From an uncultured Muribaculum sp. (lineage in GTDB: Bacteria > Bacteroidota > Bacteroidia > Bacteroidales > Muribaculaceae), in the NCBI GenBank assembly GCA_910578835.1, contig CAJTSK010000008.1:1-64000 (forward strand): a DNA stretch of 64,000 bases, in the 5' to 3' direction. Numbering within the stretch: position 1 is the stretch's first letter; each line of letters begins with the position of its first letter. The position numbers and the translations under genes are program-made. The notes beneath the pieces are model-generated. The model saw nothing but the letters and a program-made list of their open reading frames with translations, did not search any database and was not told where the DNA came from. This document shows, piece after piece, positions 1 through 7,848 of the stretch.

Positions 1-122
1 CATCTTCCGTCTATGCAACATCTACGCTTAAACACAGCTTTTTTACCATGCGCCGTATTCAGTTTTTGATTCATTTTCAGTGCTAAAATGATGCACGCTT
101 GAATGCTTGTTGAATACAGAGT

Positions 123-157
123 GAGAGCCGCAGCGGATTAAATCCACTGCGGCTCTC
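123..157 (-). terminator. Possible terminator hairpin after tsf
   Basis: An inverted repeat with 11-bp perfect outer arms (123-133 and 147-157, GAGAGCCGCAG/CTGCGGCTCTC) and a further inner GGAT/ATCC pairing lies 29 bases past the tsf stop codon. It would form a stable hairpin and probably ends the ribosomal operon. There is no clear T-run on the minus strand after it, so intrinsic termination is inferred from position and stem strength only. Bases 1-122 beyond it show no gene or other element that I can support. Confidence 0.5.
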
Positions 158-185
158 TTATAAAGATTTGTTATGACTATTCTGA

Positions 186-1178
186 TTAGTCCTGATTAAG
201 GTTGACGCGCTTGAAGTCAACGGCAACAAGACCCTTCTGAACCTTGTCAAGATACTGAGCTACAGTAAGCTCGCCATCCTGAACGAAAGCCTGCTCCATA
301 AGACATGAGTCTTTGAAGAACTTGTTGAGACGACCCTGTGCGATATTCTTAATCATCTGCTCGGGAAGGTTAGCAGCCTTAGCTTCAGCGGTCTCCTTAG
401 CGATTACGCGAGCCTTTTCAGCCTCTTCCTCGGTAAGCCATCCCTTAGCAATGTTAGACTCGATGTGAGCCTCGCTGTCAACAAGATTAGGATTGATGCC
501 GGCTTTCTTAAGAGCTGCCTCAACAGCCTTCTTAACCTGCTCTTCCTTAGTCTTCTCAACGGCTACATTGTATTCGGTGTCCTTAACAGACTGGGGAACG
601 CTGTCAGCGTCAACTGCAACAGGATTCATTGAAGCTACCTGCATGGCAACCTCGCGACCTACCTTTTCATCAACGCCCTCAAGGTTGAAGCCTACGATAG
701 CGGCAAGCTTCTTGTTGAAGTGGTTGTAAGCTGCAGTAGAAGCTGCAGAGATTACTTCGTAAGCGCTGATTTCAGTCTTTTCGCCGGTCTTACCGCTCTC
801 TTCAACAACGAGTGCCTCGATTGTCTGTCCGTCGAGAGTAAGAGCCTTAAGCTCGTCAAGAGTCTTAACCTCAGCTGCTACAGCTGCATCAAGAATCTTC
901 TGGGTAAGGGCAACGAAACCTGCGTTCTGAGCCACGAAGTCAGTCTCACAGTTAAGAGCCACGATAGCTGCAAACTTGCCGGTGCTCTTAGAAAGCACAC
1001 AGCCCTCAGCTGCCTGACGGTCCTCGCGCTTAGCTGCTACCGCCTGACCTTTCTTGCGGAGAATCTCAACAGCGGCTTCGATGTCGCCGTCGGTCTCTGC
1101 GAGAGCCTTCTTGCAGTCCATCAAGCCGGCGCTGGTAAGAGCGCGGAGCTTGGTGATGTCTGCCATTGTTACTGCCAT
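186..1178 (-). CDS. tsf: Elongation factor Ts
   Basis: Elongation factor Ts is the cytoplasmic nucleotide exchange factor that recharges EF-Tu with GTP during translation. The 330-residue protein begins with the UBA-like N-terminal module (MADITKLRALTSAG from residue 5, then the KKGQAVAAKR segment near 42-51). It carries the conserved TDFVA EF-Tu contact at about 79-83, followed by the dimerisation core and a C-terminal module. I used the first ATG (MAVT...), a form seen in Bacteroides homologues; the ATG at codon 5 is an alternative. It lies 46 bases after rpsB, the usual rpsB-tsf order, and is the last gene of the rplM-rpsI-rpsB-tsf unit. Confidence 0.97.
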   Translation of the reverse strand: MAVTMADITKLRALTSAGLMDCKKALAETDGDIEAAVEILRKKGQAVAAKREDRQAAEGCVLSKSTGKFAAIVALNCETDFVAQNAGFVALTQKILDAAVAAEVKTLDELKALTLDGQTIEALVVEESGKTGEKTEISAYEVISAASTAAYNHFNKKLAAIVGFNLEGVDEKVGREVAMQVASMNPVAVDADSVPQSVKDTEYNVAVEKTKEEQVKKAVEAALKKAGINPNLVDSEAHIESNIAKGWLTEEEAEKARVIAKETAEAKAANLPEQMIKNIAQGRLNKFFKDSCLMEQAFVQDGELTVAQYLDKVQKGLVAVDFKRVNLNQD

Positions 1179-1224
1179 ATATAATACAGTTTAATTCGGT
1201 TAATAAATAATTGTTTTTAACGGA

Positions 1225-2067
1225 TTAAGCCTCGGGAGCTTCTGCAGTTTCCTCAGCTGCCACCTCAGTCTCTACAACTGCGGGAGCCTCTTCGCTACGA
1301 CGGTTTACACGACGGCGACCACCCTTTGCAGGAGCAGCGTCTTCGTCACCTTCTGCTGCGGGAGCGTCAGCCTTTTCAGCCTTGCGCTCTTCCAATCCTT
1401 CAGCCATAGCCTTTACAACGGTGTCGAGGATAAGCTCGATAGACTTTGAAGCGTCATCGTTGGCGGGAATAACGAAGTCTACGTTGGTAGGATCAGAGTT
1501 GGTGTCAACCATAGCGAACACGGGGATACCGAGACGGTTGGCCTCAGCAACTGCGATACGCTCTTTCAATACGTCAACAACGAAAAGAGCAGAGGGAAGA
1601 CGGTTAAGGTCGGCAATTGAACCGAGGGTCTTCTCAAGCTTTGCACGCTGACGTGAAATCTGAAGCTTCTCGCGCTTTGACAAGTTGTCAAAAGTACCAT
1701 CCTTTGTCATCTTGTCGATAGTAGCCATCTTCTTCACAGCCTTGCGGATAGTGGGGAAGTTGGTGAGCATACCGCCCGGCCAGCGCTCGATAACATAGGG
1801 CATGTTAACAGAAGCAGCCTTGTCGGCGATAACTTGTTTGGCCTGTTTCTTAGTGGCAACGAAGAGTACCTTCTTGCCTGACTTAGCGATGCTCTTAAGA
1901 GCTGCAGCGGCTTCTTCAACCTTAGCGGCAGTCTTATAGAGGTCTATGATGTGGATACCATTGCGCTCCATGAAAATGTAAGGAGCCATAGCAGGATTCC
2001 ATTTTCTTTTTAGGTGACCGAAATGGCAACCTGCTTCCAAAAGTTGGTCAAATGTAGGTGTTGACAT
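1225..2067 (-). CDS. rpsB: 30S ribosomal protein S2
   Basis: Ribosomal protein S2 (uS2) binds late to the back of the small subunit and helps recruit S1-type proteins. The sequence starts MSTPTFDQLLEAGCHFGH, the typical S2 opening, and continues with the KWNPAMAPYIF and RWPGGMLTNF signatures. The family core ends near residue 230; the remaining 50 residues form a low-complexity Ala/Glu tail with a short basic patch (KGGRRRVNRRS). Such tails are seen in other Bacteroidetes S2 proteins. The gap of 129 bases to rpsI holds no promoter I can support, so rpsB is probably transcribed from the rplM promoter. Confidence 0.97.
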   Translation of the reverse strand: MSTPTFDQLLEAGCHFGHLKRKWNPAMAPYIFMERNGIHIIDLYKTAAKVEEAAAALKSIAKSGKKVLFVATKKQAKQVIADKAASVNMPYVIERWPGGMLTNFPTIRKAVKKMATIDKMTKDGTFDNLSKREKLQISRQRAKLEKTLGSIADLNRLPSALFVVDVLKERIAVAEANRLGIPVFAMVDTNSDPTNVDFVIPANDDASKSIELILDTVVKAMAEGLEERKAEKADAPAAEGDEDAAPAKGGRRRVNRRSEEAPAVVETEVAAEETAEAPEA

Positions 2068-2196
2068 TGTTTGATAAAATTGTTTACGTTCTTTTTGAAA
2101 TTACAATCCCGAGGTAGGGAACGTGTCCATCTCCGGAATTTAGATACTAAACACAATATATCGGTCAGGCACTCACGGGGAGCCACCTGAATGATA

Positions 2197-2583
2197 TTAA
2201 CGCTTTGAGAACTGGAAACGCTTGCGAGCCTTGGGCTGACCGGGCTTCTTACGTTCAACGACACGCGGGTCGCGGGTAACGAAGCCTTCTACGCGGAGAG
2301 CGTGCTTGTCCTCGGGGTTGATTTTTACAAGAGCGCGGGCGATTGCAAGACGAAGAGCCTCAGCCTGTCCCTTGTAGCCACCACCGTCGAGGTTGACGTT
2401 GATGTCATACTTACCTACTGCGTCAAGAGTGGTAAGCGGCTGCTTTACGATATACTGCAGGATGGAAGAGGGGAAATAAACTTCCAAGGGGCGCTTGTTG
2501 ATAGTGATTGCGCCGTTTCCTTCACTTACGATTACGCGAGCGATGGCGGCCTTACGACGGCCTATTGCATTTACCTTTTCCAT
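2197..2583 (-). CDS. rpsI: 30S ribosomal protein S9
   Basis: Ribosomal protein S9 (uS9) sits in the small-subunit head, and its C-terminal tail reaches the P-site tRNA. The 128 residues have the family landmarks: the N-terminal GRRKAAIARV, the central GGGYKGQAEALRLAIARAL segment and the basic C-terminus ending in SKR, whose last Lys-Arg is the tRNA-contacting end. The start is 5 bases past the rplM stop, so the two are almost certainly co-translated, as in nearly all bacteria. Confidence 0.97.
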   Translation of the reverse strand: MEKVNAIGRRKAAIARVIVSEGNGAITINKRPLEVYFPSSILQYIVKQPLTTLDAVGKYDINVNLDGGGYKGQAEALRLAIARALVKINPEDKHALRVEGFVTRDPRVVERKKPGQPKARKRFQFSKR

Positions 2584-2588
2584 ACTTC

Positions 2589-3068
2589 TTATTTAATAGT
2601 GTTGATGTCGATTACTTTAGGATTCTGAGCTTCATGGGGATGCTCGGGACCATTGTAAACGTGCATGTTGCCAATGATCTTGCGACCGAGACGGTTTTTA
2701 GGAAGCATACCCTTCATAACCTTGATAAACAAGGGGTTATAACCGGGCTTAAGATGCTTGTTGAATGACTTCTGCTGAAGAAGCTCGGGGGTTGACACGC
2801 GCTGTCCGCCAGGATAACCGGTGTAAGAAAGATATTCGCGGTCAGTCCACTTGTTGCCGGTGAGACGCACCTTGTCGGCATTGATGATAATAACATTGTC
2901 GCCGCACTCTACGAAAGGTGAGTAGTCGGGCTTGTTCTTGCCTCTAAGAATCAAGGCAACTGCTGAGCAAAGACGACCAAGCACCTGATCGGTAGCATCG
3001 ATAACTACCCACTCACGCTGGCACTGCTGCTCATTAGGGAAAACTGTTTTGTAGCTTAAAGTATCCAC
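2589..3068 (-). CDS. rplM: 50S ribosomal protein L13
   Basis: Ribosomal protein L13 (uL13) is an early-assembly protein of the large subunit. The 159 residues show the family core: WVVIDATDQVLGRL near 21-34, GDNVIIINADKVRLTGNKW in the middle, the GMLPKNRLGR motif and a C-terminal VYNGPEHPHEAQNP. Slightly longer than the Escherichia coli protein (142 residues), as in other Bacteroidetes. It is the first gene of the ribosomal unit and lies downstream of a well-matched promoter at 3179-3210. Confidence 0.97.
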   Translation of the reverse strand: MDTLSYKTVFPNEQQCQREWVVIDATDQVLGRLCSAVALILRGKNKPDYSPFVECGDNVIIINADKVRLTGNKWTDREYLSYTGYPGGQRVSTPELLQQKSFNKHLKPGYNPLFIKVMKGMLPKNRLGRKIIGNMHVYNGPEHPHEAQNPKVIDINTIK

Positions 3069-3178
3069 GTTAAATGTTTAATTAATAGTTTAATAATTGA
3101 CTGACGTGCAAGAGCTTCGTTCGGCCAAAAACGTCACCCGACGCCCGTCATTGCATTAATTTGGACATAATCGGTGCG
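3069..3178 (-). promoter_or_regulatory. Candidate structured leader of rplM
   Basis: The roughly 110-base untranslated leader between the promoter and the L13 start can fold. TGACGT (3131-3136, read on the minus strand) pairs with ACGTCA (3102-3107) around a 23-base loop, and a short GACG/CGTC pairing lies just upstream. Many ribosomal operons are autoregulated by one of their products binding such a leader, and L13 leaders are known in Firmicutes. That this is one is inference from its position and the pairing. Confidence 0.35.
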
Positions 3179-3210
3179 CAAAGGTACGACTTTTTTTGTT
3201 GACTGCCAAA
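3179..3210 (-). promoter_or_regulatory. Promoter of the rplM-rpsI-rpsB-tsf operon
   Basis: On the minus strand the -33 element TTTG (3207-3210) is followed after exactly 20 bases by TACCTTTG (3179-3186). This matches the Bacteroidetes primary-sigma consensus TTTG-N19..21-TAnnTTTG. It is the best-matched promoter in this part of the window and drives the ribosomal operon. Confidence 0.82.
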
Positions 3211-3282
3211 TAATTTTATGATAGTTTTTTCGATGTAGCTTTTTATGCGTCTGTAAGTTGCAAGGCTTTTACCTGCGGCACA

Positions 3283-4143
3283 CTACTCCCCGACACCGGC
3301 ATCAGACATAAAACCGTCAATAACCTTGACAAGACTTTTGGTGGTGCCAAATTCAATTGAACTTATTGCCTCCTTATTTATCACGACAGTCTTGTCTCCG
3401 GCGCGGTCATAAAGAAATACAGCCGAATAAGTCTCACCGACGTAAGCCATGTCATCACTCGTCACGACGCGACCGTCAATCAACTTAACGGTATATTCTC
3501 TTTCGTTGTCAGAGTCTTTAAATTCAATTGCATTATTAGCCCCGATACAAAAAGAGGCTATTACTATTGCAAGTATTACAATCCCGATGTCGCGGGGCAC
3601 AGCTCTGCGCACTATAGATGATTTCACATTTGGAAGAGTCAGCCGGTATTCATTTATACAGCCGATAAAAACGCCCAAAAGCAATAAAGCAATGCCCAAT
3701 TTTATCTTAGGCTCTATTGATAGTGTACAATACACAAAAGTACACCCGAAAACGATACATACCAACAAGAATGCCACTGAATGGAGCTTGTGGAGATGTG
3801 ACCGGTAATGGGATTCACCCAATTTGTCATTAAATGCTTTCAATGATTTTTTACACCCGGCAATCCGTCTTTTATTCTTCCACGAAACGTTATTTAATAC
3901 TCCGGCACCGCAACAATCAATCAAATACTGAAAGCTCATACTTGTTAATACCAGCGTAAAAGCACCGACAATAGGGACAAGCGCCGAGACAAACACTTCA
4001 TTCAATGAAATGTAATTGACGATATTTATGCCGAATTCGTAATAAAAAGCTACGTAATAGGCAAACCCCCACATATAAATCACAAATGCGATTAACGGAA
4101 GGATTTGGACTACGTAGCTTTTAAACCAGTCGCCTGTAAACAT
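3283..4143 (-). CDS. Unknown five-helix membrane protein, last gene of the mannan operon
   Basis: I do not recognise this 286-residue protein. It has about five hydrophobic stretches that read as membrane helices (near 11-33, 50-70, 121-143, 148-166 and 187-208). A basic, probably cytoplasmic loop rich in Lys/Arg lies between helices 2 and 3, and a soluble C-terminal domain of about 75 residues follows (TVKLIDGRVVTSDDM..., then VVINKEAISSIEF), which looks beta-rich. Its ATG directly follows the manA stop (TAAATG), so it is very likely translationally coupled to manA and part of the same transcript. Context would suggest a membrane function linked to sugar metabolism, but it may simply be a passenger. 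No function is assigned. Confidence 0.8.
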   Translation of the reverse strand: MFTGDWFKSYVVQILPLIAFVIYMWGFAYYVAFYYEFGINIVNYISLNEVFVSALVPIVGAFTLVLTSMSFQYLIDCCGAGVLNNVSWKNKRRIAGCKKSLKAFNDKLGESHYRSHLHKLHSVAFLLVCIVFGCTFVYCTLSIEPKIKLGIALLLLGVFIGCINEYRLTLPNVKSSIVRRAVPRDIGIVILAIVIASFCIGANNAIEFKDSDNEREYTVKLIDGRVVTSDDMAYVGETYSAVFLYDRAGDKTVVINKEAISSIEFGTTKSLVKVIDGFMSDAGVGE

Positions 4144-5109
4144 TTATCGTGCGGTGGCGGTGAGTAGCACGGCATTGCCACGCGCAGTGATTGACGCGGC
4201 GCTCTCGGCAGGCACAAGGATAGTCTCGCCTCGGTGCATAGGAGTTGCCACGCCGCAGGCGTCGATTTCACACTGACCGTCGAGACACATTATCACGACA
4301 AATGAATCAAGCTCTACCGTGACAGGATTTTCGCCCTCGACAATTACACGGCGCACATCAAAATGTCCACATTCCACAAGGTCGGTCTCGCCCTTAGCCG
4401 CCTTGTCGTAGCTACCCTTATATTCAGGATACACGGTATAGTCGATGGCATCTTTGGCAAGCTCTGTATGCAGCTCGCGGGGATTGCCATTGGCATCACG
4501 GCGGTCAAAATCATATACACGATAGGTGATGTCGCTGGTCTCCTGAATCTCGGCAAGCAGATTACCCCCACCGATAGCGTGGATACGCCCCGCAGGAAGG
4601 AAAAATATATCGCCGGGGGCTGACTCATGGGACGCCACCACATCCATTATCTTTTTCTCCTCCACCAGACGGGTGTAATCATCGGGTGTTATCTCTCGTG
4701 ACAAGCCGGCATATATCCTGGCTCCGGGCTCGGTGTCGACTATATACCACATCTCGGTCTTGCCAAGGCTGTCATGGCGACGACGTGCAAGCTCATCATC
4801 GGGGTGTACCTGCACTGAGAGATCTTTCTTGGCATCAATCAGCTTTATGAGAAGCGGGAAGGTAGCGCCATACTTTTCCATCACGCGACGCCCCATGAGC
4901 GCCTCACCGTATTTTGCCACGAGTTGCGGCAGCTTCAGTCCCTTGTCAGGTCCTTCACTCACCACCGACTCATGACCCGGCACGCCGGATATTTCCCAGC
5001 TTTCGCCAATGTTATCGCAATCTGATTCAACGCCCTTAAAAGGTGCAATCTTGTCACCGCCCCAAAGCACAGGCTTAAGATAGGGCACAAATTTAAACGG
5101 AGCTATCAT
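4144..5109 (-). CDS. manA: Mannose-6-phosphate isomerase (class I)
   Basis: Zinc-dependent isomerase that interconverts mannose-6-phosphate and fructose-6-phosphate in the cytoplasm, the entry of mannan-derived mannose into glycolysis. The 321-residue length matches the short, Bacillus ManA-like class. The metal ligands are visible in the cupin core: Gln100 and His102 in SVQVHPDDE, Glu119 in KTEMWYI and His177 in GRIHAIGGG; the second conserved block runs TSDITYRVYDFDR. It lies 65 bases after the epimerase and is coupled to the downstream membrane protein gene. Together with GH130 (which releases mannose-1-phosphate) it closes the pathway, although the needed phosphomannomutase is not in this window. 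Confidence 0.93.
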   Translation of the reverse strand: MIAPFKFVPYLKPVLWGGDKIAPFKGVESDCDNIGESWEISGVPGHESVVSEGPDKGLKLPQLVAKYGEALMGRRVMEKYGATFPLLIKLIDAKKDLSVQVHPDDELARRRHDSLGKTEMWYIVDTEPGARIYAGLSREITPDDYTRLVEEKKIMDVVASHESAPGDIFFLPAGRIHAIGGGNLLAEIQETSDITYRVYDFDRRDANGNPRELHTELAKDAIDYTVYPEYKGSYDKAAKGETDLVECGHFDVRRVIVEGENPVTVELDSFVVIMCLDGQCEIDACGVATPMHRGETILVPAESAASITARGNAVLLTATAR

Positions 5110-5174
5110 AAGTAACTTGTTAAAATCTTTTTTACCTTAAAACAAAAACGGGATTATCCCACGGGGGAAATTCT

Positions 5175-6359
5175 TCATTCCGACAACACGCGTATGACCT
5201 CGGTACACATGCGGCTGTTATGGTAAGGACACTTCCAGAATCCTGCCTTGTCGTCATCGCGGTTTATCTCACCGGCGGCACGGCGGCTCCAGTGCCACTC
5301 ACCCCCTTTATGGTCAACGATGTTGTCGCGGATATATTGCCATGAGTTGATAGCCTTGTCAAGCGCACCTGTCACGCCGTGAAACTTGTGGAGATACACC
5401 AGGCCTATCACATCTTCAGCCTGCACCCACCAGTGGCGGTCATCGTCGAGACGACCGTCGCCATGACGCTCATAGACCATTGAGGCATCGTCGCAGCGTC
5501 CTTCAAGCGCAGCCTCGGCGATACGCCGTGTATGCACAAGTGTCTTTTCAAGCAGTGCGGGGTCGCCGAGTTCCTGCGCCGTTTCAAGCAGCAGCCAGGA
5601 AGCCTCTATGTCGTGACCATACGATTCGTTGTGGTCATGACGGCGCCACTCCTCGTCAAAGAACAGCCCGAGGTGACCTGTAGCCATATCTTCCATCACG
5701 TCGAGGAAGAGCGACATAAGATGCACGATAGCCTCGCGCAGACTCTCATCCTTCCACACACGATAAAGATTGGTATAAGGCTCTATGATATGAAGATGGG
5801 TGTTCATGGTCTTCGCCAAGTTTTCATCCTTGTCACTCAGGCGCATGTCGTCGATTTTCCCCCACTCTCTCGTGCAAGCCTCAAGATAGCCGCCGTTGAC
5901 ACGGTCGCGGCTGTGGGTCTCGATGTCGTTAAACAGGCTGATAGCACTGTCAAGCGCTTCCTTGTCGCCGGTAGCGCGCACATACTCGCTAAGACCGTAG
6001 ATTACAAAACCGATGGCATAAAACTGCTTCTTGGTGTCAAGCGGAGTGCCGTCGGCATTCAGCGACCAGTAGACGCCTCCATATTCATGGTCGACGAAGC
6101 GGGTCAATATGTAATCTTTGGCACGGGTAGCCATCTCAAGATACTCCGGTTTTCCGGTAGTGCGGTAAGCCGAGGCAAAACTCCAGAGAAGCCTGCCGTT
6201 AAGGATAGCCCCTTTTGGGGCATCCTCGTCAAGACGGTCAAAACCATCGCGGCGGCCATAAAAGCCACCGCGCGGATCAACCATCTTATCTATCCAGTAG
6301 GGAAGTATGTTCCCTGTCAGATTTTCAAGTAATTCAGAGCAGAATTCTTTTTCTGTCAT
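5175..6359 (-). CDS. AGE-family disaccharide 2-epimerase (mannobiose/cellobiose 2-epimerase)
   Basis: Cytoplasmic epimerase of the N-acylglucosamine 2-epimerase superfamily, an (alpha/alpha)6 barrel. It most likely converts the reducing-end mannose of beta-1,4-mannobiose to glucose, giving the substrate of the neighbouring GH130 enzyme. Enzymes of this type also act on cellobiose. The 394-residue length is right for cellobiose/mannobiose 2-epimerases. Probable active-site histidines are His190 (THLHIIEPYTNLYR), His249 (ESYGHDIEASWLL) and His380 (FWKCPYHNSRM), with the conserved WWVQAEDVIG block at 310-319. No signal peptide. The start is 15 bases after the transporter stop, in the same order as in the Bacteroides fragilis mannan locus. 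Confidence 0.9.
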   Translation of the reverse strand: MTEKEFCSELLENLTGNILPYWIDKMVDPRGGFYGRRDGFDRLDEDAPKGAILNGRLLWSFASAYRTTGKPEYLEMATRAKDYILTRFVDHEYGGVYWSLNADGTPLDTKKQFYAIGFVIYGLSEYVRATGDKEALDSAISLFNDIETHSRDRVNGGYLEACTREWGKIDDMRLSDKDENLAKTMNTHLHIIEPYTNLYRVWKDESLREAIVHLMSLFLDVMEDMATGHLGLFFDEEWRRHDHNESYGHDIEASWLLLETAQELGDPALLEKTLVHTRRIAEAALEGRCDDASMVYERHGDGRLDDDRHWWVQAEDVIGLVYLHKFHGVTGALDKAINSWQYIRDNIVDHKGGEWHWSRRAAGEINRDDDKAGFWKCPYHNSRMCTEVIRVLSE

Positions 6360-6374
6360 CTCAGATAATATGGA

Positions 6375-7814
6375 TTAAACGGGTTCAACATTTGAATCGC
6401 CCGGCTCATCAACCGGTTTCATGCGCTGCTTCTTAAGCTCAGCCACAATCTCATCCATGCGCTTGGTATTAAGCGGATAGAGCCACACGATAATCATCGA
6501 TATCAATGCCACTCCGGCAGGAATAAATGTCATGAGCATCCAGAGGCAGTTGATGGCGCTGTCGGGCTGTACGATGTCAAGCGACTGCACACCCTCGGGA
6601 CGCTCCTTGTAGCCGAAACCGTGAAGGAGCCACATCACTGCCGCGCCACCGATGGCACCGCCAAACTTCTGTGCCATCGAAGCCGATGAGAAAATAAGGC
6701 CGGTCGAAGCCGAACGGTATTTAAGTTCCGAGTAATCGCTCACATCGGCATACATCGACCATACGAGCGGCGACATGATACCGGTCAATACCGAAATCAC
6801 AATCTGGAGGAGCAACATCATCACCAGTCCGGCATTGCTGTCGGGAGAGCAGAGGAAGAATATCACGCTCATCACGATAAGCGACAGGTCGACAAGTATA
6901 AATGTGGCTTTCTTGCCAAGCTTTTTGGTTATGCCCACGGCAAGCGCGACACCGACCATATTTGCCACTTCGCCCACTCCGAGGAACAAGCCTGAATAGA
7001 AGAGCATCGACATGGCAAAAATCACGATATGCTGCTCGCCGCCGATAATGTCGGCAAAGAAGAACGCCACTGTCGCGCCACGCACCGTATTAAACAGGTT
7101 GAAGCAGAGCGACGCGCCGTTGAGCAGCCACCAGGGCTTGTTGGTGACAAGCGCCTTGAGGTCTTTTCCAAGCGATGCCGTACACTCAGTGGTGAGCTGT
7201 TCGCGCGTAAGCTTGAAGCAGAGCAGGAAGAGTATGAAACAGCCTGTGGCTATCACAATCATGGCAAACTGCCAGCTCGACTGAAGCGACATGCCGAAGG
7301 TGTCGCGGAAGAGATTGCACAAGGGATCCCATGCAAATAGCGAGATAAACGAACCGCCGTAGGCAAAAAACATGCGGAACGACGAGAACACAGTCTTCTC
7401 CTGCGAGTCGTCGGTCATGACACCGAGCATCGCGCCATAAGGCACGTTGATACCCGTGTAGACCGTCATCATCATGATATAGGTGACGTAAGCCCACACG
7501 AGTTTCGCGCCATAGCCCCAGTCGGGAGTCGTAAAAAGAAGGATACCGCATATCGAAAAGGGAGCAGCCACCCACAACAGATACGGGCGATACTTGCCCC
7601 ACCTTGTTTTTGTGCGGTCGGCGACAGCACCCATCATCGGGTCGCTCACGGCATCCCAGATACGGGTCACCAGGAGCAGGAGACCGGTGTCGATAAGCGA
7701 AAGTCCGAACACATTGGCATAGAAGAAGGGCAGATAGTAACTGAACACTTTCCAGAACATCGACGACGCCATGTCGCCGAAGCCATATCCTATCTTTTCA
7801 CTGAGCGAAGCCAT
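6375..7814 (-). CDS. GPH-family sugar:cation symporter (mannobiose-type disaccharide transporter)
   Basis: A 479-residue inner-membrane carrier with about twelve hydrophobic helices. It belongs to the glycoside-pentoside-hexuronide (GPH) branch of the major facilitator superfamily, marked by the N-terminal KIGYGFGDMASSMFW segment and the DPMMGAVADRTKTRWGKYRPYL loop around residues 57-78. The likely role is uptake of mannobiose and related beta-1,4-disaccharides from the periplasm by cation symport. This rests on its place between GH130 and the 2-epimerase, which mirrors the B. fragilis mannan operon. The C-terminus is a charged cytoplasmic tail. Substrate is inferred from context. Confidence 0.9.
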   Translation of the reverse strand: MASLSEKIGYGFGDMASSMFWKVFSYYLPFFYANVFGLSLIDTGLLLLVTRIWDAVSDPMMGAVADRTKTRWGKYRPYLLWVAAPFSICGILLFTTPDWGYGAKLVWAYVTYIMMMTVYTGINVPYGAMLGVMTDDSQEKTVFSSFRMFFAYGGSFISLFAWDPLCNLFRDTFGMSLQSSWQFAMIVIATGCFILFLLCFKLTREQLTTECTASLGKDLKALVTNKPWWLLNGASLCFNLFNTVRGATVAFFFADIIGGEQHIVIFAMSMLFYSGLFLGVGEVANMVGVALAVGITKKLGKKATFILVDLSLIVMSVIFFLCSPDSNAGLVMMLLLQIVISVLTGIMSPLVWSMYADVSDYSELKYRSASTGLIFSSASMAQKFGGAIGGAAVMWLLHGFGYKERPEGVQSLDIVQPDSAINCLWMLMTFIPAGVALISMIIVWLYPLNTKRMDEIVAELKKQRMKPVDEPGDSNVEPV

Positions 7815-7848
7815 AGTTGATTGATGATATTAGAATGTTTTTTTAAGA

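Noticed and set aside
2068..2196. Separate promoter or S2 leader in front of rpsB
   Set aside because: No TAnnTTTG element and no convincing stem could be found in this 129-base gap.
3211..3282. Terminator for the mannan operon before the ribosomal promoter
   Set aside because: Only a weak, bulged GCAGG/CCTTGC pairing is present, with no T-run close behind it.
5532..6332. Plus-strand frame of 266 codons opposite the 2-epimerase
   Set aside because: Antisense shadow of a gene with full family motifs; no promoter or homology features.
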